Shown: positions 35,867 to 44,464, counted from the first letter of the stretch. The stretch: DNA of 64,000 nucleotides from VXYL01 sp965199945 (GCA_965199945.1 OZ241354.1:2976001-3040000), one strand, 5' to 3'. Made by a program: numbers and translations. Notes: generated by a model not told the origin, from the sequence alone.

Positions 35867-37026
35867 GCACGTTCCGCTTGACCTGGGCGAACCTGCATCG
35901 CCGCCCGCTGCGCACCTACCTCACGCTCTTCTCGGTGCTGGTGGCGTTTCTGCTCTTCACGCTGCTGCGCACGGTGGTGGCGTTCTTCGAGGCGAGCGGC
36001 GACGGCATGACCGGCGCTGATCGCCTTGTGACGACGGCCAAGTACTCGATCATCGAAAGCCTGCCCATGAGCCAGCGGATGGACATCGAGGCGGTGGACG
36101 GCGTTGCGGCAGTGACCCACCTGAGTTGGTTCGGCGGCAACTATCAGGATCCATCGAGCTCTTTCCCGACGTTTCCGGTGGAACCCCGCGCCTACTTCGA
36201 GATGTATTCGGAGCTGGTCATCGCGCCGGAACAGCTCGATGCCTTCGAGCAGACGCGCACCGGCGCGGTCGCGTCACGAGCGCTCGTGGACAAGTTCGGC
36301 TGGCAGGTGGGCGACAAGATTCCCATCGAGGCGGACATCTGGCCGATGCGCGACGGCAGCCGACTCTGGGTCTTCGATCTGGTGGGCGTCTACGATTGGG
36401 GCGAAGACGACATCGGCCAAGGCCAGCTGCTGTTCCACTACGACTTCTTCGACGAAGCCCGCGCCTTCGGCGAAGGAAACGTGGGCTGGTGGACGGTGCG
36501 CATCGACGATCCCGAACGGGCGCCGGAGATCTCCGCCGCCATCGACGCCATGTTCGAGAACTCCCTGAACCCGACCAAGACGGCCACCGAGGACGAGTTC
36601 GCGCGCGCCTTCGGCGCCCAGGTCGGCGACCTCGGCTTGATCGCCAACAGCATTCTTTCGGCCGTGTTCTTCACCATCCTGCTGCTCACCGCGGTGGTGA
36701 TGAGCCAGTCCTTGCGCGAGCGCATCCCCGAGTTCGCGGTGCTGAAGACCCTCGGCTTCTCCGACGCCAAGGTGGCGGCGCTGGTGCTCGGCGAATCGAC
36801 GCTGCTGTGTACCTTGGGCGGCGTGCTCGGAACCGGCATCACGCTCGCCGCGGCGCCGCCCCTGAACGACCAGCTGGCCCAGTTCGGCATGGGGCCGTTC
36901 ATCTTCTCGCCCGGCACGGTCGTCGCCGCGCTCGGCATTGCCGTCGTCCTCGGCGTCGTCGTCGGCATTCAGCCGGCGCTTCAGGCGAACCGGCTCGCCA
37001 TCGCCGACGCGCTGCGGAGGACTTGA
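35863..37026 (+). CDS. FtsX/MacB-type ABC permease 1
   Basis: 387-residue permease: one N-terminal membrane helix (about 17-42), a large periplasmic domain (about 45-260), then three helices (about 270-300, 318-345 and 355-378). Motifs ERIPEFAVLKTLGF and QANRLAIADALRRT are the cytoplasmic coupling segment and C-terminal tail of FtsX-like permeases. Coupled to the ATPase gene and followed after six bases by a second permease of equal length, so they presumably form a heterodimer. Substrate unknown. Confidence 0.9.
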   Translation: MSTFRLTWANLHRRPLRTYLTLFSVLVAFLLFTLLRTVVAFFEASGDGMTGADRLVTTAKYSIIESLPMSQRMDIEAVDGVAAVTHLSWFGGNYQDPSSSFPTFPVEPRAYFEMYSELVIAPEQLDAFEQTRTGAVASRALVDKFGWQVGDKIPIEADIWPMRDGSRLWVFDLVGVYDWGEDDIGQGQLLFHYDFFDEARAFGEGNVGWWTVRIDDPERAPEISAAIDAMFENSLNPTKTATEDEFARAFGAQVGDLGLIANSILSAVFFTILLLTAVVMSQSLRERIPEFAVLKTLGFSDAKVAALVLGESTLLCTLGGVLGTGITLAAAPPLNDQLAQFGMGPFIFSPGTVVAALGIAVVLGVVVGIQPALQANRLAIADALRRT

Positions 37027-37032
37027 CCCCCC

Positions 37033-38196
37033 ATGCTCGGCCAAGTCCTCGAAATCACGCTCATGAACCTGAAGAACCTGCCGTCGCGTCTCGGCAGTTC
37101 GGCGGTGATCGTGGTCGGCATCGCCGGCGTGGTGGGCGTGATGGTGGCGATTCTGGCGATGGCGGCGGGATTCCGCGCCACCCTCGACCGCGGCGGCGAG
37201 CCGGACCGCGCCATCGTTCTGCGCGGCGGCTCGGACAGCGAACTCTCCAGCGCCATCTCCATCGCCGAGATGAACGTGGTCTCCAGCATGGAAGGCGTCG
37301 AACTCGCGAGCGGCGAGCTCTACACCGTGGCGGACGTCCCGAAGCGCTCCACCGGCCTCGACGCGAACCTGATCGTGCGCGGCGTGACGCCGGCGGCATT
37401 CGACCTCCACCAGGCGGTGCAAGTCGTCGAAGGCCGCAACTTCGCAACGGGCAAGAGCGAGCTGATCGCCGGCCGGGGTGCCCACTTGGAGTTCGCCGGC
37501 ATCGACATCGGCAACACCTTGGACGTGCGCGGCGGCGAGTGGACGGTGGTGGGCATCTTCGAGGCCGGCGGATCGGCCTTCGAGTCCGAACTGTGGATGG
37601 ACCTGGCCGTGGCCCAATCGGCCTTTCGACGCGGCGAAAGCGTCTCGTCGATGCGTGTGCGGGTGGATTCGCCGATGCGCATTCCGGAACTCGCCGAACG
37701 GGTGGAGAACGAGCCGCGGCTGGACTTGAAGCTCGTCGGCGAGGAGGAGTACTTCGCCGCCCAGGCCGGCAGCTTGGCGACGCAGATCGAAGGGTTCGGC
37801 ATCGCCATTGCGATCATCATGGCCATCGGCGCGCTGTTCGCCGCGCTCAACACCATGTATTCGGCGGTGGCCACGCGCACGGTCGAGATCGCCACCTTGC
37901 GGGCGCTCGGCTTCGGCAACGCGCCGGTGGTGATCTCGGTGATGATCGAGGCGGTGGCGCTGGCCATCCTCGGCGGCGCATTGGGCGCATCGATCAGCTA
38001 TCTGGCGTTCAACGGCTACACCGCCTCGACACTGAACAACGCCTCCTTCTCGCAAATCGCCTTCGCCTTCGCCGTGACGCCGGAGATCATCGCCACCGGC
38101 CTCGTCTGGGCGCTCGGCCTCGGCACGGTCGGCGGCTTGTTCCCGGCCCTTCGCGCCGCGTGGATGCCGATCACGGCAGCGCTGCGGGGGGAGTGA
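37033..38196 (+). CDS. FtsX/MacB-type ABC permease 2
   Basis: 387 residues with the same architecture as permease 1: membrane helix near 19-42, a periplasmic domain, and three C-terminal helices (about 255-285, 300-325 and 345-370). RTVEIATLRALGFGNAPVV is the coupling motif, and the protein ends FPALRAAWMPITAALRGE. The end of this gene (from about 38121) is duplicated in diverged form at 40087-40173. The start is seven bases behind permease 1. Confidence 0.9.
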   Translation: MLGQVLEITLMNLKNLPSRLGSSAVIVVGIAGVVGVMVAILAMAAGFRATLDRGGEPDRAIVLRGGSDSELSSAISIAEMNVVSSMEGVELASGELYTVADVPKRSTGLDANLIVRGVTPAAFDLHQAVQVVEGRNFATGKSELIAGRGAHLEFAGIDIGNTLDVRGGEWTVVGIFEAGGSAFESELWMDLAVAQSAFRRGESVSSMRVRVDSPMRIPELAERVENEPRLDLKLVGEEEYFAAQAGSLATQIEGFGIAIAIIMAIGALFAALNTMYSAVATRTVEIATLRALGFGNAPVVISVMIEAVALAILGGALGASISYLAFNGYTASTLNNASFSQIAFAFAVTPEIIATGLVWALGLGTVGGLFPALRAAWMPITAALRGE

Positions 38197-38309
38197 CGTC
38201 GCCGGCTGTTCCGGACGTGGATGTGCGCGGAATGGACGGGTTGGGCAGTTTGGCGCCGCAAGCGCTCAATTCCCTTGACTATGAGGCCCCCGTGTGTGGT
38301 AATCGCGCC

Positions 38310-38395
38310 GATTCCTCCTTTATCGGCTCTTTCGTGCGGAGGAATCCCGGTCGTCCGGACGGGTTTCTGGCTTAGGCGGGCTTGCCACGCCTAAG
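38310..38395 (+). repeat. two consecutive perfect inverted repeats
   Basis: The first has 9-bp arms (38310-38318 and 38338-38346) around 19 bases. The second has 8-bp arms (38371-38378 and 38388-38395) around nine bases. Together with the stem at 38451-38478 they suggest a folded RNA rather than simple spacer. Confidence 0.5.
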
Positions 38396-38450
38396 TTGGC
38401 ACCCACAATTGTCCCAGCGACCTATTGGGCAAGCATGAGTTAAACCCAAG

Positions 38451-38478
38451 GCAGGCGTCGGGCTTTTCCCGCGCCTGC
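38451..38478 (+). terminator. stem-loop followed by TTTGT
   Basis: GCAGGCGTCGGG pairs with CCCGCGCCTGC with one bulged base around a CTTTT loop, and three Ts follow. It can terminate transcription from the permease operon or end the structured transcript just before the LOTUS-like cassette. Confidence 0.5.
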
Positions 38479-38528
38479 TTTGTCGTGTTAGGCCGGCCAC
38501 GGCGGCAACAACATGGCTGGAGGAGGCG

Positions 38529-39314
38529 ATGGAGTGGTCTGATCTTGTCGGCGCAGCGCTTCGCGAGCTAGGCGCGGACGAAAAGATGGTGCCGGGGGCC
38601 ATGCTTCGGCAGCGCATGGAAGTCATGGCGGCAAAATGTGATTTTGATGTCGGAGGGTACGTCGCCGACTCTCCGGAGTCGTTTGCTCAATTGGTGGCCC
38701 GAGTCGAGGGCGTCGAGATCAAACGCCGGCCGGGCAGCGACGTCCTAGTCGGCTTCGTCGGCGCTTCCGCTCCTGATCCTGTTCGGCAATCCACGTATCG
38801 CACTCGCCCGGGCGCACTGCGAAAGGATGTGTTTCAAGCATTCACCCGTGTCGAGGCCGTTCCATTTGTCTACATGCCGGACGCCGACAGGTTCGCGCCT
38901 GAAGACCGCTCTGAAGGCACAGTCGTAGAGGTCGAGAGGATCAGTTTGAAGGCGCTCATCGACGACCGTCGGACGTTTGTAAACTCCCTGCCGGAGGAGT
39001 CCCAGAGAATGCTGCTCGACGCGCTCGAACGCTCGACGAAGCCGCTAGAGACCTTTCGCGAAGCAGTGGCAGCGCAAGGGCTGGTCGGCCAGTGGGCCAG
39101 TCGGCAGGCGGAGATCGTCAAAGCTCGCGTGTTGTCATGGGCGCGGAAGCACGACGTTGCGCCACGCGAAACTTGGTTTCAACAGCGTCGAGAAGTTTCC
39201 GCCCATCGAACGCTGGAACGTCTACTCCCCTACCTTACGCCGGACGAAATTCGGGCTTTTTCGATCCCCTTTCGGGCAATTGAAGCCTTTCTGTCGGACG
39301 AGAGGTTTCGATGA
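38529..39314 (+). CDS. LOTUS/OST-HTH-like domain protein, first gene of a pair
   Basis: 261-residue protein. The first 75 residues (ALRELGADEKMVPGAMLRQR ... CDFDVGGYVADSPESFAQLV ... VEIKRRPGSDVLVGFVG) follow the winged-helix pattern of LOTUS/OST-HTH domains, known RNA (G-quadruplex or dsRNA) binders. The rest (about 95-261) is charged and helical and unknown to me. It may bind RNA or act with the next gene, to which it is coupled by ATGA. Base composition is lower in G+C than the permease genes. No signal peptide or membrane segment. Assignment of the domain is by pattern only. Confidence 0.65.
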   Translation: MEWSDLVGAALRELGADEKMVPGAMLRQRMEVMAAKCDFDVGGYVADSPESFAQLVARVEGVEIKRRPGSDVLVGFVGASAPDPVRQSTYRTRPGALRKDVFQAFTRVEAVPFVYMPDADRFAPEDRSEGTVVEVERISLKALIDDRRTFVNSLPEESQRMLLDALERSTKPLETFREAVAAQGLVGQWASRQAEIVKARVLSWARKHDVAPRETWFQQRREVSAHRTLERLLPYLTPDEIRAFSIPFRAIEAFLSDERFR

Positions 39315-40069
39315 TCGAGCCACTGGCAGTCATCGCAGGAGTCTCGCTAGGAGCATATCGCCGTGCTAGAAATCCGGTGAGTCGTAGGGGCTGGGCGGTG
39401 CTTGTGATCCCCAGTGAAGAGGAAGGCAAGCACGACCTCAGAGGGATCTGGAAGAAGGTGATGGGCCGCATAGATCAGGCCCGCTGCGACGGAGCTCACC
39501 TCTTCTTGATGCATGGCAAAGACAGCGAGCGGCCGACATTCAAGGAGCTGGGGGAGAGATCCTACCGGGCGGTGTGGCTACCGGCGGACGTATGTCGCCA
39601 ATACGGCAAGTCTGCGTTCGAGCGGACCCTAAACGACATGCTGTGCTTCGAGGAGCAGTGGCGAGACAGCATAAGGCCAAATTTGAACTCGCCGCTGCTG
39701 TTGCCGGAAGGCGTCTTTCGAGCGGCAAGGCAGGCATCGGAGGCATGGAAGCGGGCTCGGACAGTCCGCGCCGGACGTGACGACCTCCGCGATGTCGCCA
39801 ACGTCGTTGCTCGATTTAGAGAAGCGCATCGGCACCAGGGTCACTGGATCGACGAGCGGCGGCTGATGTATCGCCACGGTACGCATCACGCAATTCATGT
39901 GTCGGATTGGCGCAAGCGAAAGCTCACGTTCGACATTCCTGCCGGGTTCCACTTCGATGTGCAGCACGAGCGGTCACGCCCGTTCACACTTCGCGCACGG
40001 GACGGCTCGCACGACTTCGACCAGTACACGAATGTCGACCCGCACGGATATGTTCGTGGCGGCAGCTAG
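39311..40069 (+). CDS. unknown partner of the LOTUS-like protein
   Basis: 252 residues, no recognised family. An early hydrophobic stretch (PLAVIAGVSLGAYRRARN) could be a weak membrane or core strand. The middle has a strand-like region WAVLVIPSEEE and AHLFLMHGKDSERP, and the C-terminal part is basic and His-rich (HRHQGHWIDERRLMYRHGTH) ending in HFDVQHERSRPFTLR. The beta-rich His/Arg C-terminus could be nucleic-acid binding or catalytic, but no motif decides. Translationally coupled to the preceding gene, so the two form one module. Confidence 0.65.
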   Translation: MIEPLAVIAGVSLGAYRRARNPVSRRGWAVLVIPSEEEGKHDLRGIWKKVMGRIDQARCDGAHLFLMHGKDSERPTFKELGERSYRAVWLPADVCRQYGKSAFERTLNDMLCFEEQWRDSIRPNLNSPLLLPEGVFRAARQASEAWKRARTVRAGRDDLRDVANVVARFREAHRHQGHWIDERRLMYRHGTHHAIHVSDWRKRKLTFDIPAGFHFDVQHERSRPFTLRARDGSHDFDQYTNVDPHGYVRGGS

Positions 40070-40086
40070 CCAACGTCGCAGCACGG

Positions 40087-40173
40087 CGGCTTGTGTTCGG
40101 CACGGCGGCGGCCTCTTTCCCAGCCCTTCGTGCGGCGTGGATGCTGATCACGGCAGCGCTGTGGGGGTAGCGT
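40087..40173 (+). repeat. diverged second copy of the permease 3' end
   Basis: In one frame it reads GTAAASFPALRAAWMLITAALWG and a stop, against GTVGGLFPALRAAWMPITAAL plus RGE and a stop at the end of the permease at 37033-38196. DNA identity is roughly 80 percent and continues a few bases past the stop (CGTCGCCG). Many differences are in third codon positions, so it may be the last residue of a once-functional paralogous permease. The LOTUS-like cassette lies exactly between the two copies. Confidence 0.75.
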
Positions 40174-40240
40174 CGCCGTGTCCTCACAGGCTCAGCATAG
40201 GCACTGAACTCTTTCGCACCGTACATAGGGAACACAACAC

Positions 40241-41179
40241 ATGAAGTTCGACAACCGCGTCACGCGCCTGCTCGGCGTCGAGCGTCCCATCGTGCAGGCG
40301 CCGATGGGCTGGATCGCGCGCTCGCAACTCGCCTCGGCGGTGAGCAACGCCGGCGGACTCGGCATCATCGAGACCTCCTCCGGCGAACTCGACGCCATCC
40401 GCGGAGAGATCAAGCGGATGCGGGAGCTCACGGACAAGCCCTTCGGCGTGAACATCGCGCAAGCCTTCGTGCGCGACCCGGACATCGTGCAGTTCGTGAT
40501 CGATCAAGGCGTGCGCTTCGTCACCACCTCCGCGGGCAGCCCGGAACGCTATACCGAGCAGATCAAGTCGGCCGGACTCACCGTGTTCCACGTGGTGCCG
40601 AGCCTCAAAGCGGCGTTGAAGGCGGTGGCCTGCGGCGTGGACGGCCTCATCGTCGAGGGCGGCGAAGGCGGCGGCTTCAAGAACCCGCGCGAGGTGGCGA
40701 GCATGGTGCTCCTGCCCCTGGTGCGCTCGAAGGTGGACGTGCCCATCATCGCCGCCGGCGGCTTCGTCGATGGCCCTTCCATGGCGGCCGCCTTCGCCTT
40801 GGGCGCGGAAGGCATCCAGCTCGGCACGCGCATGGTGTCCGCTGCCGAATCCCCCGTGCATGGCAACTGGAAGGACGCCATCGTCGCCGCGCAGGAGACG
40901 GACACGGTGTTCCTGAACCGCTTCAACTCCCCAGCGCTCCGCGCCCTGCGCACCGAGAAGACCACGCGCTTGGAAAAAGACCTCGCCACCAACGCGATGA
41001 CGGAATTCGGCACCGCCAAGGCCCTCTACTTCGGCGGCGACATGGAAGCCAGCATCGCCCTCTCCGGCCAAGTCTGCGGCCGCATCGACGCCGTGCGCCC
41101 GGTGGCGGAGATTCTCGACGAAATCGAAGCGACGTTCTCGGAAACGGTCGCGGGATTGGCGACGCAGTACGCAAGCTGA
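40241..41179 (+). CDS. nitronate monooxygenase / FabK-like flavoprotein
   Basis: 312-residue FMN TIM barrel of the 2-nitropropane dioxygenase family. It shows PIVQAPMGWIA at the start, the GGLGIIETSSGE loop, VEGGEGGGF and IIAAGGFVDG for the phosphate, and ALGAEGIQLGTRMVSAAES. These enzymes oxidise nitronates or, as FabK, reduce enoyl-ACP; the family sequence alone does not separate them. It stands alone, convergent with the four-gene membrane cluster, and follows the diverged permease tail. Confidence 0.88.
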   Translation: MKFDNRVTRLLGVERPIVQAPMGWIARSQLASAVSNAGGLGIIETSSGELDAIRGEIKRMRELTDKPFGVNIAQAFVRDPDIVQFVIDQGVRFVTTSAGSPERYTEQIKSAGLTVFHVVPSLKAALKAVACGVDGLIVEGGEGGGFKNPREVASMVLLPLVRSKVDVPIIAAGGFVDGPSMAAAFALGAEGIQLGTRMVSAAESPVHGNWKDAIVAAQETDTVFLNRFNSPALRALRTEKTTRLEKDLATNAMTEFGTAKALYFGGDMEASIALSGQVCGRIDAVRPVAEILDEIEATFSETVAGLATQYAS

Positions 41180-41250
41180 GTGCGCGGCGGAGCAAGGCGA
41201 AGCCTCGCGACGACGATTCTCCGTGCAGACCCAGGGCCGCCGCTCGACTC

Positions 41251-42177
41251 TCAGTTTCCGGGCCAAGCGTCGTCCCGCACCGTGTAAGCGCCAAACATCC
41301 CCTCGAGAATGCCGTCGTGGGCCTGCTTCCACCGCTCCTTCGCGTCTGGCGAGGTCTTGTCCCAAACGCGCAGCCAGAAGATGCAGGCATAGCTCCGCAC
41401 CCGCTCTTCGCGGCCAGCGCTGCTGAGCGGTTGCAGGTAGCGAACGAGCTGCGCGTCAGTTAGGGGCTGCTCGTACGGGATGTCGTGGAAGGGCAGCCCC
41501 GCGGCCTCTTCGGCATAGGTGGCGTTCCCACCGTCCGTTGCACCGCCGGCAGGCGGATTGGGGCGATGGACGACCATGTGGCCATCGAATACCGCCACGT
41601 TGAGCGCGTAGAGGGGTCTCTCTCGGGTGCCGCGCCTGGCGTCCGCGACGACTTCGTACCAGCACGGCGGGTTCTCGCCTTTCGTGCGCAGCAAGTCCAG
41701 TTGGCGCTGGGTTGCCGCCAGGTCCTGATTGGCTGCCTCGAGCGCCTGTTCCGCTTTCCGGAGCGCTTCGGCTCGGTGCGCGGCCTGCTTGGTCGCCTCG
41801 TCGCTCTGGTCCAGCACCTCCTGCAAGACTTCGGATTGGCGCTCCGCTTCCTCCTTCTGCCGACGCAGCGTGACGATCTCCTCCGGCGTCTCGAACTCCT
41901 GCATGACGTCTTGCCACTTGTCCTGCTGCGCTTGCACCGCCACCAGCCGGTCGTTGATTTGCTTCAGCTCAAGCGCGTCCTTCTCGCGCTCGGCTTCCCA
42001 ATCCCGTACCAGCACCAACAGTGCAAGCAACAGCAGGAACAACAACAAGATGAACACTTCCGCCACCGTGAGGCCCAGCACCGTGCCGCGCCGATAGTCC
42101 GCATCGCGTTTGGGCGACGACCGCCATGGGCCACCTTTGGCTGCGGTCAAGGTTTCCGAGCTGAGCGCCGCCACCAC
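41251..42177 (-). CDS. single-TM coiled-coil protein, MotB/ExbD-like position (cluster gene 4)
   Basis: 308 residues. One membrane helix (about 37-57, VAEVFILLLFLLLLALLVLV) follows a basic N-terminus, giving an N-in topology as in ExbD, MotB and ZorB. Glu40 lies at the start of the helix, where these families keep a protonatable acidic residue. A coiled coil follows (about 58-165, many QREE heptads). The C-terminal domain has CWYEVVADAR near 172 and SYACIFWLRVWD near 265; it does not look like OmpA. Overlaps the upstream MotA-like gene by 31 bases. Predicted partner stator subunit (inference). Confidence 0.72.
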   Translation of the reverse strand: MVAALSSETLTAAKGGPWRSSPKRDADYRRGTVLGLTVAEVFILLLFLLLLALLVLVRDWEAEREKDALELKQINDRLVAVQAQQDKWQDVMQEFETPEEIVTLRRQKEEAERQSEVLQEVLDQSDEATKQAAHRAEALRKAEQALEAANQDLAATQRQLDLLRTKGENPPCWYEVVADARRGTRERPLYALNVAVFDGHMVVHRPNPPAGGATDGGNATYAEEAAGLPFHDIPYEQPLTDAQLVRYLQPLSSAGREERVRSYACIFWLRVWDKTSPDAKERWKQAHDGILEGMFGAYTVRDDAWPGN

Positions 42178-43682
42178 TTGCGCCGAACCGTGGCGGCGGG
42201 CAACAGCCGCTGTAGCTGTTCGATGAGGCCGGCCAAGCGCGATGTCTCTTCAGACAAGCGCCTTGCGCTGGCCGACGTGTCGAAGCCCTCAAGCAGCTCG
42301 CGCCAAGCGTTCACTTCTTTGGCGACATGTGCGCGGGCTTCCTCGGAGAACCGCGACGTTGCGTCGTGCCACGCACGGAGATTGGCTTCTTGCTTTTGTC
42401 TCGCGTCCTCCGCCAGCGCACCGAGCGTCGCTAGGGCATCTGCCGTATACGACTCCGTGCCAGACGCCAAACGGCCCAAAGCCGCGACGTCCCGCTCCGC
42501 AGTGGCCAGGCCTGTGCTCAAGGCTTCAATGGTGCGCTGGGCAACCACCATCGCGTGCTCGTTCCGTTGGCGTTGCGCTTGTCCAGCGGCATCGAATTCG
42601 TCCAATGCCCTTTGCCAGGCACGGGTCTGTTCGGCCACTTGCTTGCCGAACGCTTCCGCGAGCGACGTCGCGGCGGCCTCGAACGATTGAATCACTGATG
42701 CTTGGGAGGCTTTCATTCCCCGGCTGTCGGCGTCCAGCGCCGCCGATGCAGCGGCGGCTCTTTCCGCTAGCGTGGAAACATGGCGCTCTGCATCGCCGAA
42801 GGCGCTGGTCAGCGACCCCAGCGAACCATTGGCCGTGGCAAGTTGCGTCAGCGTTGTCCCAATCTCCTCCGCGCTGGCCTGCAGACGGCCTTGCGCCGCA
42901 ACGGCAGCCGACGCGATCTGCCCTGCCACGTTGCGCCACGCCTCCTCCGTGCGCTCGGCTGCGCCCGAAACGGATTCTTCGATGCTGCGCAGCAGGTCTT
43001 GTCCGTCTTGACGCATGGATTCGCCCACTCTGCGCCAGGCCTCTCCAGTTTCATCGAGCCCGCGTTCCGCCACGGCCGCCATATGCTGGTTGAAGTCTTC
43101 GAGCAGCTTCTGCGTGTGCGATTTGACGTGGTTCGCATGGCTCAAGGTGACGCGGGTGAAGTGGGCGAAGGCGTCCGCGGCTTCGCGCAGGTCTCGCCGT
43201 AGTTGCATCGCGCTAGCGACGGCTTCGCGCATCTCCGAGGTGAGTCGCATTGTGTCGTTGTCGGCGTCAGTCTCCTGGGAATCAGGCGGCTCGTCTGACT
43301 CGACACTGGAAGCGTCCTGCAGGAGGATTCGGAAAAGGATGCCGGCCACAGTCGATACGAGCGCGATGCCAAAGTTGCCAATCAGTGTGTCGACGCGTCC
43401 TTGGACGTCCGGGCCCGTACCAGCGTCGGGAAGCGCGAATAACGAGACCAGCGCGTAGATCAAGGAGACCAGCGTCAGCAGCAAGCCAAGGTAGTAGAGG
43501 TCGTCCGCGGCGCGGTCGCGTTCCTTGACCTTGTGCTTCGAGTAGAAGCGGTAGAGGAAGTAGACGACGAAAACGGCAGCCATTGCCGCGCCGACGGCAC
43601 CCCACAGGCTTGGAACAATGAGCCGGATGCCCAGGATTGTTCCGGCGCCAACCCAGAAGGCAGGCAAGAGCGGCTTCTTCAT
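42147..43682 (-). CDS. MotA/TolQ-like protein with long helical tail (cluster gene 3)
   Basis: 511 residues. Four hydrophobic helices in the first 130 residues: two at about 8-45, one at 62-83 (YLGLLLTLVSLIYALVSLF) and one at about 100-122 (NFGIALVSTVAGILFRILL), whose pattern is that of the pore helices of MotA/TolQ/ExbB and ZorA. The remaining 380 residues are almost all helix, Ala/Glu/Gln/Arg-rich, the kind of cytoplasmic tail seen in ZorA. ATG at 43682 starts two bases behind the stop of gene 2. Predicted ion-channel subunit of a motor-like complex; the family is inferred from the pattern, not from a search. Confidence 0.72.
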   Translation of the reverse strand: MKKPLLPAFWVGAGTILGIRLIVPSLWGAVGAAMAAVFVVYFLYRFYSKHKVKERDRAADDLYYLGLLLTLVSLIYALVSLFALPDAGTGPDVQGRVDTLIGNFGIALVSTVAGILFRILLQDASSVESDEPPDSQETDADNDTMRLTSEMREAVASAMQLRRDLREAADAFAHFTRVTLSHANHVKSHTQKLLEDFNQHMAAVAERGLDETGEAWRRVGESMRQDGQDLLRSIEESVSGAAERTEEAWRNVAGQIASAAVAAQGRLQASAEEIGTTLTQLATANGSLGSLTSAFGDAERHVSTLAERAAAASAALDADSRGMKASQASVIQSFEAAATSLAEAFGKQVAEQTRAWQRALDEFDAAGQAQRQRNEHAMVVAQRTIEALSTGLATAERDVAALGRLASGTESYTADALATLGALAEDARQKQEANLRAWHDATSRFSEEARAHVAKEVNAWRELLEGFDTSASARRLSEETSRLAGLIEQLQRLLPAATVRRKWWRRSARKP

Positions 43683-43684
43683 CT

Positions 43685-44464
43685 CTAGATGGATTCCTGC
43701 CACTCCACCCGACCACCCAAATCATGCACTAGATGTGTCCACCAGAAATAGTGCTCCCGTGTCTGCCAGTGGGCATCGCCGGACCGTTCGAGACGGAACA
43801 GGCTCACGTCGATCCCCGTCAGGTCCGTTTGCAGCGCCCGCAAGCCCGGGGTCTTGCGGACCTCTTCGCCGGCGGGATATGGGCCATAGTGCGACAGAGC
43901 TTTGGAATGTTGCAGCAGATCGGAGAACAGGATGAGATGCGTGTGGCCGCCGTCGTTGGAGCCTTTCTCGCGCGCGCTCGGCGCATGACGTGGAACGATC
44001 ACGCCCAATGTTTCGATGAGCGGCGAACTCGACCGCGACGTTTCAGTCTCGACCTGAACGAAGAGGTCTTCAATAGCTTCCCGGAAGCGCCGCCAACGTT
44101 GCAGATCGATGGCACGCCCCCTCGTGAGTTCCTGCCACCATTCCCATTGGTCTGGATGCTCGCCTGGGTTGCAGACCTTGAGCACGGGGGCGATTGCGCC
44201 CAAGTCCGTGCCCAGTTCATAGACAATGAGCGCTTCGCCAGGGGCCACGCGAAGCGCAGCGGTGGCGCTTTGCAGCTCGTTGACGAGCCGCCGCAACTCG
44301 GCGCGGTGCTTTGGGCTGAGCGGATCTGAGGTGTCGAGCAGCAGTACGGTGTGGCGTGGCGGGTGCCCATCCCGCGGGCACAGGTTTTCGTCCAATCGCG
44401 CTTGGCCACACCCCGCGCAAAGGAGCAGGAGCAGGACGACTGCGAGGCTAGGCCGCCAATTCAC
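43685..44464 (-). CDS. lipoprotein with VWA-like fold (cluster gene 2)
   Basis: 259 residues. A hydrophobic N-terminus ends in LCAGC, a slightly atypical lipobox. The body starts HTVLLLDTSDPLSPKHRAEL, where DTSD stands at the place of the DxSxS metal site of von Willebrand A domains. A second strand with THLILFSDLLQHS resembles the VWA D-containing strand. The metal site is therefore degenerate. Overlaps gene 1 by 17 bases upstream. A surface- or periplasm-exposed adapter or sensor for the membrane complex is plausible. Confidence 0.7.
   Translation of the reverse strand: MNWRPSLAVVLLLLLCAGCGQARLDENLCPRDGHPPRHTVLLLDTSDPLSPKHRAELRRLVNELQSATAALRVAPGEALIVYELGTDLGAIAPVLKVCNPGEHPDQWEWWQELTRGRAIDLQRWRRFREAIEDLFVQVETETSRSSSPLIETLGVIVPRHAPSAREKGSNDGGHTHLILFSDLLQHSKALSHYGPYPAGEEVRKTPGLRALQTDLTGIDVSLFRLERSGDAHWQTREHYFWWTHLVHDLGGRVEWQESI

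Larger units (their letters stand above)
38197..38528. other. 332-base noncoding region with stacked stem-loops
   Basis: A 60-codon frame starts at GTG 38195 over the permease stop but has no recognisable product, and I do not call it. The region contains TTGACT at 38277-38282 with a weak GGTAAT 17 bases on. Three stem-loops follow: GATTCCTCC/GGAGGAATC (38310-38346), CTTAGGCG/CGCCTAAG (38371-38395) and the terminator-like stem at 38451-38478. Then the LOTUS-like gene begins. It could be a structured leader or a small RNA. Confidence 0.45.

Noticed and set aside
36274..38055. Long minus-strand frame across both permease genes
   Set aside because: Antisense shadow of the strongly supported permeases, with His/Arg/Gly-rich composition and no motif.
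38195..38375. 60-codon frame starting over the permease stop
   Set aside because: No recognisable product, and it runs into strong stem-loops; coding not supported.
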